A DNA stretch of 64,000 bases from positions 515,950 through 579,949 of the forward strand of contig NZ_DF967972.1 of assembly GCF_001050235.1 (NCBI RefSeq), written 5' to 3'. Below, piece by piece: positions 7,965-16,785 of this stretch (within the stretch, counting starts at the first letter, position 1; the number at the start of each line of letters is the position of its first letter). A model generated the notes under the pieces. That model worked only from the letters and a program-made list of their open reading frames with translations, was not told where the DNA came from and searched no databases. This DNA comes from Longilinea arvoryzae (GTDB taxonomy: Bacteria; Chloroflexota; Anaerolineae; Anaerolineales; Anaerolineaceae). The position numbers and the translations under genes are program-made.

Positions 7965-8594
7965 ATGTCACTCGATAATTATCATCACGGCGATCTGAAG
8001 AACGCGCTCATCCAGGCCGGGATCGAGATCCTGGCTGAGGAAGGCGTGGGCGGCCTGAGCCTGCGCAAGGCGGCCCGCCGGGCCGGCGTCAGCCACGCTG
8101 CGCCGTACGCCCACTTCGCCGACAAGCAAACCCTGATCGCGGCCATCGCTTCCGACGGGCACGCCCGGATTCACGAACGCATCGAAAAGGTGCTGGCGGA
8201 CCATCCCGAAGACCCGCTGCGCCAGTTGGTCGGCGCGGCCTGGGCCTACGTCCAGTTCGGGTTGGAAGCCCCGGCGCACTATAAGATCACTTTTTCGGGC
8301 GCCATCCAGGACGAACACGGGCACCCGGAATTCATGGAGATCTCGCAGCGCAACATGCAGGTGCTGAAGGCCATCGTCGAGCGCTGCCGCGCAGCCGGGA
8401 TCATGGACAGCGGCGGTATGGATGCCGAACTGCAGGCCGTCAGCCTGTGGGGGTTGATCCACGGGCTGGTTTCGCTGTGGATTCAGGGCCAGCTTCCCAG
8501 CCACCTGATGCAGCGCATCACCCCGGAAGCGATGCTCATCGCCGCGCTGCAGCAGGTAGTCAAAACGCCCATCGCAAAGGACGTGCTCGCCTGA
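7965..8594 (+). CDS. TetR/AcrR-family transcriptional regulator (WHG-domain type)
   Basis: 209 residues. Residues about 10-57 hold the TetR helix-turn-helix (ALIQAGIEILAEEGVGGLSL, then RKAARRAGVSHAAPYAHFADK). The C-terminal ligand domain carries LWGLIHGLVSL, the pattern of the TetR WHG subgroup. It is divergent from the aldolase operon, and the 31-bp palindrome lies between them, so it is the likely repressor of that operon and of itself; the inducer would be a pathway substrate. The start ATG at 7965 is preceded by a very AT-rich stretch with no good Shine-Dalgarno sequence. Confidence 0.9.
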   Translation: MSLDNYHHGDLKNALIQAGIEILAEEGVGGLSLRKAARRAGVSHAAPYAHFADKQTLIAAIASDGHARIHERIEKVLADHPEDPLRQLVGAAWAYVQFGLEAPAHYKITFSGAIQDEHGHPEFMEISQRNMQVLKAIVERCRAAGIMDSGGMDAELQAVSLWGLIHGLVSLWIQGQLPSHLMQRITPEAMLIAALQQVVKTPIAKDVLA

Positions 8595-8633
8595 GGCTGC
8601 CCCTGCGCGGGGGAACGCTTTTACCGGCAGCTT

Positions 8634-9974
8634 CTAACCATCCATCCCCAGGCAATTCGTCACCAGCAGTTTCAACTGGTGTTCGAGCATGGTATACGAA
8701 TAATAACGGCGGGCCAGCTCGAAGTTGCGCTCCCACTTTTCGGCGTACTTTTGCGGGTTCAACAGAATGTCGCGGGCCTTCTGGATGGTCTGGTCGCTGA
8801 TGAAGCCGTCGAACTCGACCACCTCGAAGCCCTTGGGCTTGATATCCGCCTCGAAGATCGAGTAATTGTTGATCACCAGCGGGCGTTTGTAATACACCGC
8901 CTCCAGGAAGGCGTTGCCGAAGCCCTCCAGGCTGGAGGGATAGGTGACCAGGTCGGCCAGCGGATAGATATCGCCCAGCGAATAGATTTTTCGCCCGTCT
9001 TCGGTCGTTCCGCGGGTGCGCGAGACGATGTTCGACTCGAAGTTGACCGTCACGTTCAAAAGGTTGGCAAACTCGCGGACGTGTTTTTCATATTCCGTGC
9101 CCTCGTCGCCGGAGGCGTGGCTGATGACCAGCCTGGCCGGTAGGTCCAGGCGGCGGGTCAACTCGATAGCGTGCTCGATGCCCTTGCGCTGGATGATGCG
9201 GGTCGGCTGCAGGATCAGGTATTCGCCGTCAGCCAGTCCCAGGTCTTTGCGCGCGTTTTTCGCGTACCCGTTGATCAGAGGCGGCGGCGAGGCGTAATCC
9301 ATGACGTTCGGAATCTGGGTCGAAGGCACCCCGACCCGCGCGGCCAGGGCCTTGGCCTGGATCGAGTTCAGCACCACGTGCCGGATCGAAGGCAGTTTGG
9401 GCGGGAAGGCCGCCGCCAGATAATCGTCCACCGAATTGTTCAGGAAACGCTGGCGTTCCCAGTAGAAATCGTGATGGTGGGCGATGACCGGGTAGCCCGT
9501 CTCGGCCACGAAATCGGTGATCGCCAGGCCCAGGGGGATGTTCAAAGGAATGGCCAGGGCGTTCTCGACGATCAGCAGTTCCAGCTCAAAGCGCCTGGCG
9601 AAGCGGTACAACTCCTCCAGCAGGAGAGCCCGCAGCGCCTGGATCTTCTTCGTGATGTCCCGGGGGCGGATATAGATCGAAAAATAATCCCGGCTCAACC
9701 CCTTGAGCCCATTGTTTTCGGTAAACATCCGGTGCATCTGGCCCCAGGAGCCGTTGAAAACGATCTGGTTGATTTCATCGATTTCCGGGTGGCGGTAGAA
9801 GGCCTCCGGCACCACGCTGCTGACGGAAGCCGGCCGGTCGCTCAGGCCGCAGAAGTAAAAACAGTGGTGCCCCATGCCTTCCAGGACCGCGGCCCATTTT
9901 GCAGTTTCCAGCGATACCCCATCGGTTCCCGCGAAGCGGGTTGAGATCAATCCTATTCTTCTGGATGCGCCCAT
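8634..9974 (-). CDS. GT4-type glycosyltransferase
   Basis: 446 residues with two Rossmann domains. The N-terminus reads GLISTRFAGTDGVSLETAKWA, the usual GT-B glycine-rich opening with a nucleotide-sugar-dependent retaining transferase layout. The C-terminal half has LILQPTRIIQRKGIEHAIEL and the donor-site motif PSSLEGFGNAFLEAVYY (the EX7E pattern). Such enzymes transfer a sugar from a nucleotide donor in the cytosol. The ATG follows AAAGGGTGAACG. It stands alone and no glycan cluster surrounds it, so the acceptor is unknown. Confidence 0.88.
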   Translation of the reverse strand: MGASRRIGLISTRFAGTDGVSLETAKWAAVLEGMGHHCFYFCGLSDRPASVSSVVPEAFYRHPEIDEINQIVFNGSWGQMHRMFTENNGLKGLSRDYFSIYIRPRDITKKIQALRALLLEELYRFARRFELELLIVENALAIPLNIPLGLAITDFVAETGYPVIAHHHDFYWERQRFLNNSVDDYLAAAFPPKLPSIRHVVLNSIQAKALAARVGVPSTQIPNVMDYASPPPLINGYAKNARKDLGLADGEYLILQPTRIIQRKGIEHAIELTRRLDLPARLVISHASGDEGTEYEKHVREFANLLNVTVNFESNIVSRTRGTTEDGRKIYSLGDIYPLADLVTYPSSLEGFGNAFLEAVYYKRPLVINNYSIFEADIKPKGFEVVEFDGFISDQTIQKARDILLNPQKYAEKWERNFELARRYYSYTMLEHQLKLLVTNCLGMDG

Positions 9975-10149
9975 CGTTCACCCTTTCTACAACTCCCCCC
10001 TATTGCGTTGCAAGGCAGTGGGTCGATCTATGGCTCCAGTTGATATTGCAAGTTTGGTACCGGCAGCCGGGCGGAAAGCAGCGGTGCAGGGAATCATTTG
10101 TCCAGGCAGGATTGTTAGAGATGATTTAATTATAACGACTCAGTAAAGG

Positions 10150-10241
10150 GTAGGTCGGGTTGAAATAAAGGGTAGGTCGGTTCGGAGGGGGTGTCGGGCA
10201 AGTGCCATAATTCGGTATTTTCTCCCCCGGAGAACCGACAT
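10150..10241 (-). repeat. REP-like palindrome, inverted copy before the RAYT gene
   Basis: GTAGGTCGGTTCGGAGGGGG, a diverged centre, and CTCCCCCGGAGAACCGAC form the reverse complement of the repeat unit found after the RAYT gene at 10789-10871. The transposase gene is therefore bracketed by inverted REP copies, the usual arrangement for RAYT loci. Confidence 0.8.
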
Positions 10242-10261
10242 TCCGAGCCGTCGTTGTGCTC

Positions 10262-10267
10262 TATAAT
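10262..10267 (+). promoter_or_regulatory. -10 box directly before the RAYT start
   Basis: A perfect TATAAT ends 6 bases before the ATG at 10274, and there is no Shine-Dalgarno sequence. If used, transcription would start at or next to the ATG, giving a leaderless mRNA. No clear -35 box is visible. Confidence 0.45.
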
Positions 10268-10273
10268 CTTTTC

Positions 10274-10780
10274 ATGAAATATCGCCGACTGCTGATTCCG
10301 GGCGGCACCTATTTCTTCACATTGGTAACCCACCAACGGAAGAGGATCTTCCACATTCCTCAGCATGTCGACCTGTTGCGCGAATCGCGCCGCCAGGTTC
10401 AAACCAGGCACCCCTTTACCATCGTTGCAGCCGTTATTTTGCCCGACCACCTTCACATGATCTGGACCTTACCCGAAAACGACGCAGATTATTCGATGCG
10501 CTGGCGCTTGATCAAAGCGGGTTTTACCATCGAATACCAACAGATAACAGGCGACACGCAGCCCTGGCAAAACCGGTATTGGGAGCATTTTCTACACGAC
10601 GATCAGGATCTTGAAAGACACATGGAATATATTCACTACAACCCGGTAAAACATGGTTGGGTTGAAAAACCGGAAGATTGGAAATATTCGAGCATTCACA
10701 AATTGATGCGGGATGGGGCATACCCGGAGATATTAGATTCCAACGAAATTCGGGGAATGATCGCCGCTGGAGATGGATAG
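10274..10780 (+). CDS. REP-associated tyrosine transposase (RAYT, Y1/IS200-like)
   Basis: About 168 residues from MKYRRLLIPGG. It has the RAYT opening GGTYFFTLVTHQRKR, the metal-binding His pair in VAAVILPDHLHMIWTLP, the WQNRYWEH segment, and the catalytic tyrosine region YIHYNPVKHGWVEKPEDWKYSS. RAYTs are single-copy, non-mobile relatives of IS200 transposases that nick and join single-stranded REP hairpins. Inverted REP-like repeats flank the gene (10150-10241 and 10789-11247). The ATG at 10274 is preferred over 10256 because the family starts at this segment. All recognisable catalytic residues are present. Confidence 0.92.
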   Translation: MKYRRLLIPGGTYFFTLVTHQRKRIFHIPQHVDLLRESRRQVQTRHPFTIVAAVILPDHLHMIWTLPENDADYSMRWRLIKAGFTIEYQQITGDTQPWQNRYWEHFLHDDQDLERHMEYIHYNPVKHGWVEKPEDWKYSSIHKLMRDGAYPEILDSNEIRGMIAAGDG

Positions 10781-10788
10781 GTCCATAA

Positions 10789-11247
10789 CGTCGGTTCTCC
10801 GGGGGAGCATGGGCCAAATTGCGGCGTTCGCCCCTCACCCCCTCCGAACCGACCTACATTGTGGCCATCAACGACGCGTAGGTCGGGTTGAGGGACTGCA
10901 TTGCAAGCCTTGACCGCCAGCCTCTACCGAGGGGACCGCCAAACCGTTGTCCCGAAACCCGACGTCCCAAGCCGCGGCATCAACGTCGGTTCTCCGGGGG
11001 CGCATGGGCCAAATTGCGGCATGCACCAGTCACCCCCTCCGAACCGACCTACATTGTGGCTATCAACAACGGTAGGTCGGGTTGAGGGACTGCATTGCAA
11101 GCCTTGACCGCCAGCCTTTACCGGGGGGGACCGTCAGATCCTTGTCCCTCAACCCGACGTCCAAAGCCGCGGCCCGAACGTCGGTTCTCCGGGGGCGCAT
11201 GGGCCAAATTGCGATGCGCGCCTGCCACCCCCTCCGAACCGACCTAC
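10789..11247 (+). repeat. REP/BIME-like array, about 2.4 units of roughly 195 bp
   Basis: The unit start CGTCGGTTCTCCGGGGG recurs at 10789, 10983 and 11178. Each full unit holds two palindromes. One has arms GTCGGTTC and GAACCGAC around a conserved GGGCCAAATTGCG core. The other has 15-bp arms GTCGGGTTGAGGGAC and GTCCCTCAACCCGAC (the first unit has a diverged right arm). The linker includes TGCATTGCAAGCCTTGACCG. The units differ by scattered substitutions. They are the likely substrate of the adjacent RAYT. No spacers of the CRISPR kind are present. Confidence 0.9.
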
Positions 11248-11437
11248 TCGGGGCGATTATTGTCCCTTTACCCGATGGGAATACATCCTTGCCGGAAGCA
11301 AAAGAGGTTTATGATCTATCATTTCTAATTTTCTTGTAGAATAGTTACATTTGAGAAATGTCGAGGCGAATCGATATATCGACTTTCTCCACCCCCAATA
11401 TTTTCGTTTTGAACACGATCACAACAAGAAGGCTAAC

Positions 11438-12181
11438 ATGACAGATACGCTCAATGAAAATCCAGGCTGCCTGGGCGCAATTTTCAATCTCTTTGGAGGA
11501 AAAAAGAAAGTAAAGCGTGTCGATTCTTCAGCCGACACGACCATCGATGAACCAGAGGAAGTCTTCCCCTACCGTCTGCGGGATGACTTCCTTTCGCCCG
11601 CCGAATTTTCATTCTATCGGATCCTCTCATCGTTAACAGGTACGGAAAGGGTCGTTCAATCCAAGGTCCGGTTGGCGGATCTCTTTTTTGTGGCCCGCCC
11701 CAATGAAAACGCCAAATATTACAACAAAATCACCGCAAAGCATCTGGATTTTCTGGTTTGCGATGCAACCACCATGAAGCCGCTGCTGGGGATCGAGTTG
11801 GACGACGCGAGTCATCAAAGATCGGAAAGAATCGAGCGGGATGAGTTCGTGGACAAAGTTTTTCAGGCGGCGAGCCTGCCCTTACTGCACGTCCCCAATC
11901 AGCGCAGCTACAGCACCCGCGAAATCGATGCCTTGATTTCGCCGCATATCGACATAACCAACAGCCATAAAGAAACGAGTCCGGCGGAAAGCAAACCGCC
12001 TGCAGTGCAAATTTCAGAAAATAAACCCGCTTCACCCGCCGCGGCGCCGATTTGCCCCAAATGCGGAATTCCCATGGTGCTCCGCATCGTTACCCAGGGC
12101 GAACATAAAGGCAAGAAGTTTTACGGCTGCCCAAATTTCCCGCGCTGCCGGGAAGTGAAGCCGTATTCTAATCAAAGTTAA
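11438..12181 (+). CDS. DUF2726-like domain with C-terminal topoisomerase-type zinc ribbon
   Basis: About 247 residues. After a short basic N-terminus comes a central domain (LADLFFVARPNE, KITAKHLDFLVCDATTMKPL, LGIELDDASHQ, RDEFVDKVFQAASLPLLHVP), the pattern of DUF2726. That fold has a restriction-endonuclease-like arrangement (D...ELDD), so nucleic-acid cleavage is possible but unproven. The end is a four-Cys zinc ribbon, CPKCGIPMVLR ... FYGCPNFPRCRE, as in topoisomerase I tails. The ATG at 11438 follows AAGAAGG and is preferred to an upstream TTG at 11351. The gene lies between two REP arrays of the neighbouring RAYT. Confidence 0.82.
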   Translation: MTDTLNENPGCLGAIFNLFGGKKKVKRVDSSADTTIDEPEEVFPYRLRDDFLSPAEFSFYRILSSLTGTERVVQSKVRLADLFFVARPNENAKYYNKITAKHLDFLVCDATTMKPLLGIELDDASHQRSERIERDEFVDKVFQAASLPLLHVPNQRSYSTREIDALISPHIDITNSHKETSPAESKPPAVQISENKPASPAAAPICPKCGIPMVLRIVTQGEHKGKKFYGCPNFPRCREVKPYSNQS

Positions 12182-12204
12182 CCGTTCATGATCCGCGGCC
12201 TGGA

Positions 12205-12466
12205 CGTCGGTTCTCCGGGGCGCATGGGCCAAATTGCGGCATGCACCGGTCACCCCCTCCGTACCGACCTACATTGTGGCTATCAACAACGGTAGGTCGG
12301 GTTGAGGGACTGCATTGCAAGCCTTGACCGCCAGCCTCTACCGAGGGGACCGTCAGACCGTTGTCCCTCAACCCGACGTCCCAAGCCGCGCCATCAAAGT
12401 CGGTTCTCCGGGGGCGCATGGGCCAAATTGCGGCGTGCGCCCCTCACCCCCTCCGAACCGACCTAC
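12205..12466 (+). repeat. REP/BIME-like array, about 1.3 units
   Basis: Same unit and orientation as 10789-11247: CGTCGGTTCTCCGGGG at 12205, the perfect GTCGGGTTGAGGGAC / GTCCCTCAACCCGAC pair, and a second AGTCGGTTCTCCGGGGG to CTCCGAACCGACCTAC at 12397-12466. It follows the DUF2726 gene directly. Confidence 0.9.
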
Positions 12467-12561
12467 TTAAACGAATCCTTCCGTAAACTTCCTCTATCTC
12501 GATCGGTATATCCAAGTTACAATCTTAGATGAAACTCTTATGATTAGAAAGTAGTCAAACA

Positions 12562-14082
12562 ATGGAAGAAAACGATTATTCCACGGGCAACCCGCCTACC
12601 AGCGAACCCCTGAACCCGGCGCCGCAGGATGTTTTGCCCGAGGCCAGACTGGCCGATTTACCCGAAAAACTGCGCCAGGGCGCCGCGCTGGCGGGCTGGA
12701 GCGAGCTGCTGCCCGTTCAGGCCAAGGCCATCCCCTACCTTTTCTCGCAGCGCGATATGATGATCCAATCGCGCACCGGCAGCGGCAAGACCGGCGCGTA
12801 TTTGCTGCCCATGCTCGAGCTGGTCAATCCGCTCCAAAACGCGGCCCAGGTGCTGATCCTGGTTCCGACCCGCGAGCTGGCCCTGCAGGTGGCCACCGAA
12901 GCCGAGTTGCTCGGCCAGACAACCGGCGTGCGTTCCATCGCCGTCTACGGGGGCGTCGGCTATCGCGCCCAACTGGACGCCTTCAAAAACGGGGCGCAGA
13001 TTGTCATCGGCACCCCCGGGCGTATCCTCGATCACCTGCTGCGCCGCTCGCTGTCGCTCAGGGACCTGAAATACCTGATCTTCGATGAGGCCGACCGCAT
13101 GCTTTCGATGGGTTTTTACCCCGACATGCGCCGGGTGCAGAGCTACCTGCCGGACCGGCCCATCAGCACGTATATGTTCTCGGCCACTTTCCCGCCCCAG
13201 GTGATGCGCCTGACCAGCCAGTTCCTGCGCGACCCCGGATTTATCAACCTCAGCAGCGATCACATTCAGGTCACCGAAACCGAGCATGTCTATTACAACG
13301 TCCCGCGCATGGACAAGGACCGCAGCCTGGTGCGCATCATCGAAGTCGAGAACCCGCTTTCGGCCATCATCTTCTGCAATACGAAGGTCCGCGTCGAATA
13401 TGTGACCACCGTCCTGCGGCGCTTCGGGTATGACGTGGATATGCTGACCTCCGACCTTTCGCAAGCAGCGCGCGAAGCGGTGCTCACCCGCATTCGACAG
13501 GGCGCGCTGCGCTTCCTGGTCGCCACCGATGTGGCCGCGCGTGGCATCGACCTGCCGGAACTGTCGCACGTCATCCAGTACGAGCCGCCGGAAGATCCCG
13601 AGGCCTACATTCACCGCTCCGGGCGAACCGGGCGGGCCGGCGGCAGCGGCACGGCCATCACGCTGGTCAACGTGCTCGAACGCGCCGAATTGATGCGCAT
13701 CGCCAAACGCTATTCGTTCACGATCGAAGAGCGTCCGCTGCCGACCGACGAAACGGTGCAGCAGGTGGTCACGGAGCGCGTCATCACCCTGCTGGAATCG
13801 CGCCTGCGCGCCCGCGACAACTTGCAGGCCGAACGCATGCAGCGCTTCATTCCGCTGGCCAGCAGCCTGGCCGGGAATGACGAGGACGGCCTGCTGGCCA
13901 TGCTCCTGGATGACTTCTACCAAGAGACTTTTTACGGCCCGGTCGTGCCGCCGCCCTCCGAGGACAAACCCGAACGCCGGCATGATTTCCGCCGGTCGGA
14001 GGCGCGTTCAGGGGACGAGTCAGAACGACGGGGCGGCCAATCCGGCCATCGCGGGGGCGGTCACAAACGCCGGCCGAGGTAG
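12562..14082 (+). CDS. DEAD-box ATP-dependent RNA helicase
   Basis: 506 residues with the full helicase core: LLPVQAKAIP (Q motif region), motif I SRTGSGKT, Ia PTRELALQ, GG and TPGR (Ib), II DEAD in LIFDEADRMLSMGF, III SAT, IV IIFCNT, V VATDVAARGIDLPE, VI HRSGRTGRAG. The C-terminal tail is Arg/Gly-rich (RRGGQSGHRGGGHKRRPR), typical of RNA-binding extensions in cold-shock or ribosome-assembly helicases. It acts on structured RNA in the cytosol using ATP. No operon partner is visible. The Shine-Dalgarno sequence is weak. Confidence 0.95.
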   Translation: MEENDYSTGNPPTSEPLNPAPQDVLPEARLADLPEKLRQGAALAGWSELLPVQAKAIPYLFSQRDMMIQSRTGSGKTGAYLLPMLELVNPLQNAAQVLILVPTRELALQVATEAELLGQTTGVRSIAVYGGVGYRAQLDAFKNGAQIVIGTPGRILDHLLRRSLSLRDLKYLIFDEADRMLSMGFYPDMRRVQSYLPDRPISTYMFSATFPPQVMRLTSQFLRDPGFINLSSDHIQVTETEHVYYNVPRMDKDRSLVRIIEVENPLSAIIFCNTKVRVEYVTTVLRRFGYDVDMLTSDLSQAAREAVLTRIRQGALRFLVATDVAARGIDLPELSHVIQYEPPEDPEAYIHRSGRTGRAGGSGTAITLVNVLERAELMRIAKRYSFTIEERPLPTDETVQQVVTERVITLLESRLRARDNLQAERMQRFIPLASSLAGNDEDGLLAMLLDDFYQETFYGPVVPPPSEDKPERRHDFRRSEARSGDESERRGGQSGHRGGGHKRRPR

Positions 14083-14197
14083 AACGATCTGTGAGAGGGA
14101 CGCGCGCGCCCACCTTTCCACCTGCCTGCCCATCCTGTAAATGGATCACCGGGTGCGCAGGGCTGGTGAGGGCCCACCGTCCTTACCTGTCACGTAA

Positions 14198-14620
14198 TCA
14201 ACCCACCCGCTCGAATACCATAATCGGAATGGGGCGGGTGGTCATCTTCTGGTACTCCAGGTAGGGCGGATGACGCCCGGTGGCGAACTGCCACAGGCGC
14301 TCATATTCCTCGCCCCGGGCTTCGTGGGCCATCACCGGGACGATCCTGCCATCGACCTCCACCCTGGCGTGGGGGTCCTTTTTTAGATTGAGATACCAAT
14401 CCGCCTGAGTGTCTTTTCCCCAATTCGAGGCAACAATCAAATAGCGGCCTTCGTAGGAAAAATAGGCAATGGGCGTCGCGCGGTCCTGGCCCGACCTGCG
14501 GCCAATGGTGTGCAGGATGAGGATGGTCTGCGTCCCAAGCCGGCTCCCGATCCGCCCCCGGCTGAGCCGGAGAAGCAGGGTATTGATCGACATGAACCAT
14601 TTGATGAAGACGTTTTTCAT
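14198..14620 (-). CDS. nitroreductase/quinone-reductase family, deazaflavin-dependent (DDN-like)
   Basis: 140 residues, the full length of the family (PF04075-type). The pattern TILILHTIGRRSGQDRATPI is the split-barrel cofactor site, followed by YLIVASNWGKDTQADWYLNL and a closing RPIPIMVFER. These proteins use F420H2 to reduce quinones or nitro compounds, often at the membrane. F420 use fits Chloroflexota or Actinomycetota. The gene is alone, convergent with the helicase. Cofactor is inferred from family. Confidence 0.85.
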   Translation of the reverse strand: MKNVFIKWFMSINTLLLRLSRGRIGSRLGTQTILILHTIGRRSGQDRATPIAYFSYEGRYLIVASNWGKDTQADWYLNLKKDPHARVEVDGRIVPVMAHEARGEEYERLWQFATGRHPPYLEYQKMTTRPIPIMVFERVG

Positions 14621-14792
14621 GAGGGGTCATCTTCCTGAGCCAAATGTGTAAACAAATCCCGGCGGCGGCGCCACGAAAGCAATCCACAGGCAGCATTTCG
14701 GGGTTGAAAGCACCGTTTTAGCACGCGGGCCGTTCATTTCCCCGGGTATTGCACCTCCGGCCGGATCTGCGCGCCAGGTAGGTGTCTTTTTA

Positions 14793-15296
14793 TCAAGGAT
14801 TATTCCCCATGTCCGCAGGTGGATTCTCCGCCGGTGTGGCCGGGCTCGCCGAAGGCGGCGGCGTTTGCGGCGGCAGCGCGCCGGAAGGCGGGGTTGAGTT
14901 CAGCCTCTCCTGGGCTTCGTCCAGGGCGGCGGAAAAGCTTGCCAGTCGTTCTTCCAGATCCGAGATTTCCTTCTCCGATTCTTCCAATTTCTTCAAGGCC
15001 TGTTCTCGAACCGACGCGGCCTCATCAGCTTTCCGTTTCAGATTGTCGCGTTCCACTTCAAGGCTGGAGAACTTCTTTTTGCTCGAAGCGTTATTCCAGC
15101 CGCGTCTTACCATCCCGGGAATCGAAACCAAGACCGATATCAGCACCCCGGCGCCCAACGCCAACAACAGGGCAACCGCCAGGGAAACCTGGATATGCCA
15201 GGCAAAAAAACTGATCGACACAACGGCCACATTTTGAACCGCGAAAATCACCGCGAGAATTGCGATCAACAGGGCAAGGATCAAGAAAATCTGCAT
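14793..15296 (-). CDS. LapA/DUF1049-domain membrane protein with coiled coil
   Basis: 167 residues. Two membrane helices (about 2-24 and 36-62) enclose the LapA-domain signature VIFAVQNVAVVSISFFAWHI. A charged coiled coil (about 75-135, rich in E, K and L heptads) and a Pro/Ala/Ser-rich tail follow. GGAGGAGGGACA precedes the ATG. LapA proteins are associated with membrane and lipopolysaccharide assembly in proteobacteria; here the role is unknown. Confidence 0.8.
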   Translation of the reverse strand: MQIFLILALLIAILAVIFAVQNVAVVSISFFAWHIQVSLAVALLLALGAGVLISVLVSIPGMVRRGWNNASSKKKFSSLEVERDNLKRKADEAASVREQALKKLEESEKEISDLEERLASFSAALDEAQERLNSTPPSGALPPQTPPPSASPATPAENPPADMGNNP

Positions 15297-15471
15297 TGTC
15301 CCTCCTCCATGATTTCATCTGTATTCATTATAATCCGCAGCCCAAAAAGAGTCTTTCGACCGAACGCCTCAAGCGCAGAACGATTTCAGCGGCCCGGTTC
15401 CCGATCCAACGGCTCATCGTCCGCGGGCGGGTTGGCCAGCCCGGCGGCCTCGATGGTGGAAGGGCCGATGC

Positions 15472-15966
15472 TCACTTCACGCCCTGGATGACCGCCAGCA
15501 TTTCCTCCACGACCATTTCCGGCGTCTTTCCGGCGGTGTCGATCTTGAGCGTATCGGTGAGCGACCGGGTTCGCTCGAGCAGTAGGAAGCAGGGATCGAC
15601 GTTCTCGTCCCGCAGCCGGGCGCGTTCGGCCAGGGTGGCCGCGTCGCACATCAGGGTAATGGATATCAACGTGTAATCCACGCCCTGGATCCGTTCCAGG
15701 ATGCGGGCGGTGATGGCCGGCTCGCTCAAGACGATCGACGACAGGATGACGTAATCGAAGCGCGACTGGAGATAGGTCTGCAGGACGAACGCCATGTTGA
15801 CGTCGCTGGTGCGCAGCCGGGGGTCGTCCAGCGACCAGGGATTCACCCGCCAGACATCGTCGCCGTCCAGCCAGGCTGAATTGTTCAGGCGCCGGTATAG
15901 AATTTCAGCGCAGGTGCTCTTGCCGGTCCAGGCTTCGCCGCCGATGAGGATCAGTTTGGGTTTCAA
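15472..15966 (-). CDS. P-loop nucleotide kinase-like protein
   Basis: 164 residues beginning MKPKLILIGGEAWTGKST, a GxxxxGKS/T Walker A motif, with AWLDGDDVWRVNPW as the substrate-side strand and FDYVILSSIVL as the Walker B strand. The short length matches the shikimate/gluconate-kinase-like group of small P-loop kinases that phosphorylate a small molecule or aid antibiotic resistance. It resembles in layout the protein at 54106-54669. Substrate unknown. It starts 36 bases after the stop of the upstream membrane-protein gene and may be co-transcribed with it. Confidence 0.72.
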   Translation of the reverse strand: MKPKLILIGGEAWTGKSTCAEILYRRLNNSAWLDGDDVWRVNPWSLDDPRLRTSDVNMAFVLQTYLQSRFDYVILSSIVLSEPAITARILERIQGVDYTLISITLMCDAATLAERARLRDENVDPCFLLLERTRSLTDTLKIDTAGKTPEMVVEEMLAVIQGVK

Positions 15967-16002
15967 GTGGTTTCGAGCCTTTCTCCCTGGGCTGCCAGCC
16001 TA

Positions 16003-16785
16003 CTATTCGCGGACGACCTGGGGCTGATCCTTGCGGGTCGCGAAGTAAAAGAGGCCGCTGATGCCCACCGTCACCAACAGGGCGATCGTATAGGTCAGCG
16101 CGATCCCCAGGTGGGTCAAACCCATGCCCACGATCAAAAAGAAGAAGGCATAGGATACCGAACTCAGGACGATCCCGTGCAGCAATCGAGCGACCGCATT
16201 CGGGCCCTGCTGGGAATGCGTGAACGTGGCGAAGACCACCCCAAAAATCGGGAAGGTTGATATCAACCCGCTCAGTTGAGGGCCCAATACATTCGCGAAC
16301 GTCGTGAGAAGGATCACGAACGTCGTCGCCACGACGATCCGGGCGGGCAGATCCCATTTGGGGTAGGATGAAGATTCCGAGGCAAAGGAATGACGGGGAA
16401 TGGATCGCTCGGCCACCGCAATTACGAGAACCAGCGCGATGAACGCCGGCAGGATCTGCCAGACGAATTGATTTAGAAGAAAAGTCGTCAGCAGGAAGGC
16501 GGACACGGCCAGGAAAGCGCTGGTCAACCAGGCGCGTTTTTGCGCGGCCAAACTGTAGATCAGGCAAAAAACGCACATCGAGATTTGCCCGGCCAGGTTG
16601 CCTGCCGCGGCCTGGGAGGCAAACGCCAATCCATACTCGTGCGCCAGGATGAACGAGATGGGTCCGGTCGTCAGGGGCAGCCCGACCAGCAGGCCATTCA
16701 CGGCCGGCCCCCATTTCCGCCCGGCGAGGGTGGCGGAACCGATAAAGAACGGAGTAATCAAGAGCTTGAATAAAAAGATCTGCAA
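16003..16785 (-). CDS. polytopic membrane protein of unknown function
   Basis: 260 residues that are mostly hydrophobic, with about 7-8 membrane helices. Two similar halves seem to begin with LAGRKWGPAVNGLLVGLPLTT and FANVLGPQLSGLISTFPIFG, suggesting an internal duplication. No transport or catalytic signature is recognised. The only plausible start is a TTG at 16785 with AGG 10 bases upstream, so the N-terminus is uncertain. Likely in the same transcript as the P-loop gene downstream. Confidence 0.65.
   Translation of the reverse strand: MQIFLFKLLITPFFIGSATLAGRKWGPAVNGLLVGLPLTTGPISFILAHEYGLAFASQAAAGNLAGQISMCVFCLIYSLAAQKRAWLTSAFLAVSAFLLTTFLLNQFVWQILPAFIALVLVIAVAERSIPRHSFASESSSYPKWDLPARIVVATTFVILLTTFANVLGPQLSGLISTFPIFGVVFATFTHSQQGPNAVARLLHGIVLSSVSYAFFFLIVGMGLTHLGIALTYTIALLVTVGISGLFYFATRKDQPQVVRE

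Noticed and set aside
10789..11247. Repeated units considered as CRISPR
   Set aside because: Units are about 195 bp and similar along their full length, with no unique spacers.
12658..13983. Minus-strand open frame opposite the DEAD-box helicase
   Set aside because: Shadow frame; helicase motifs are complete on the plus strand.
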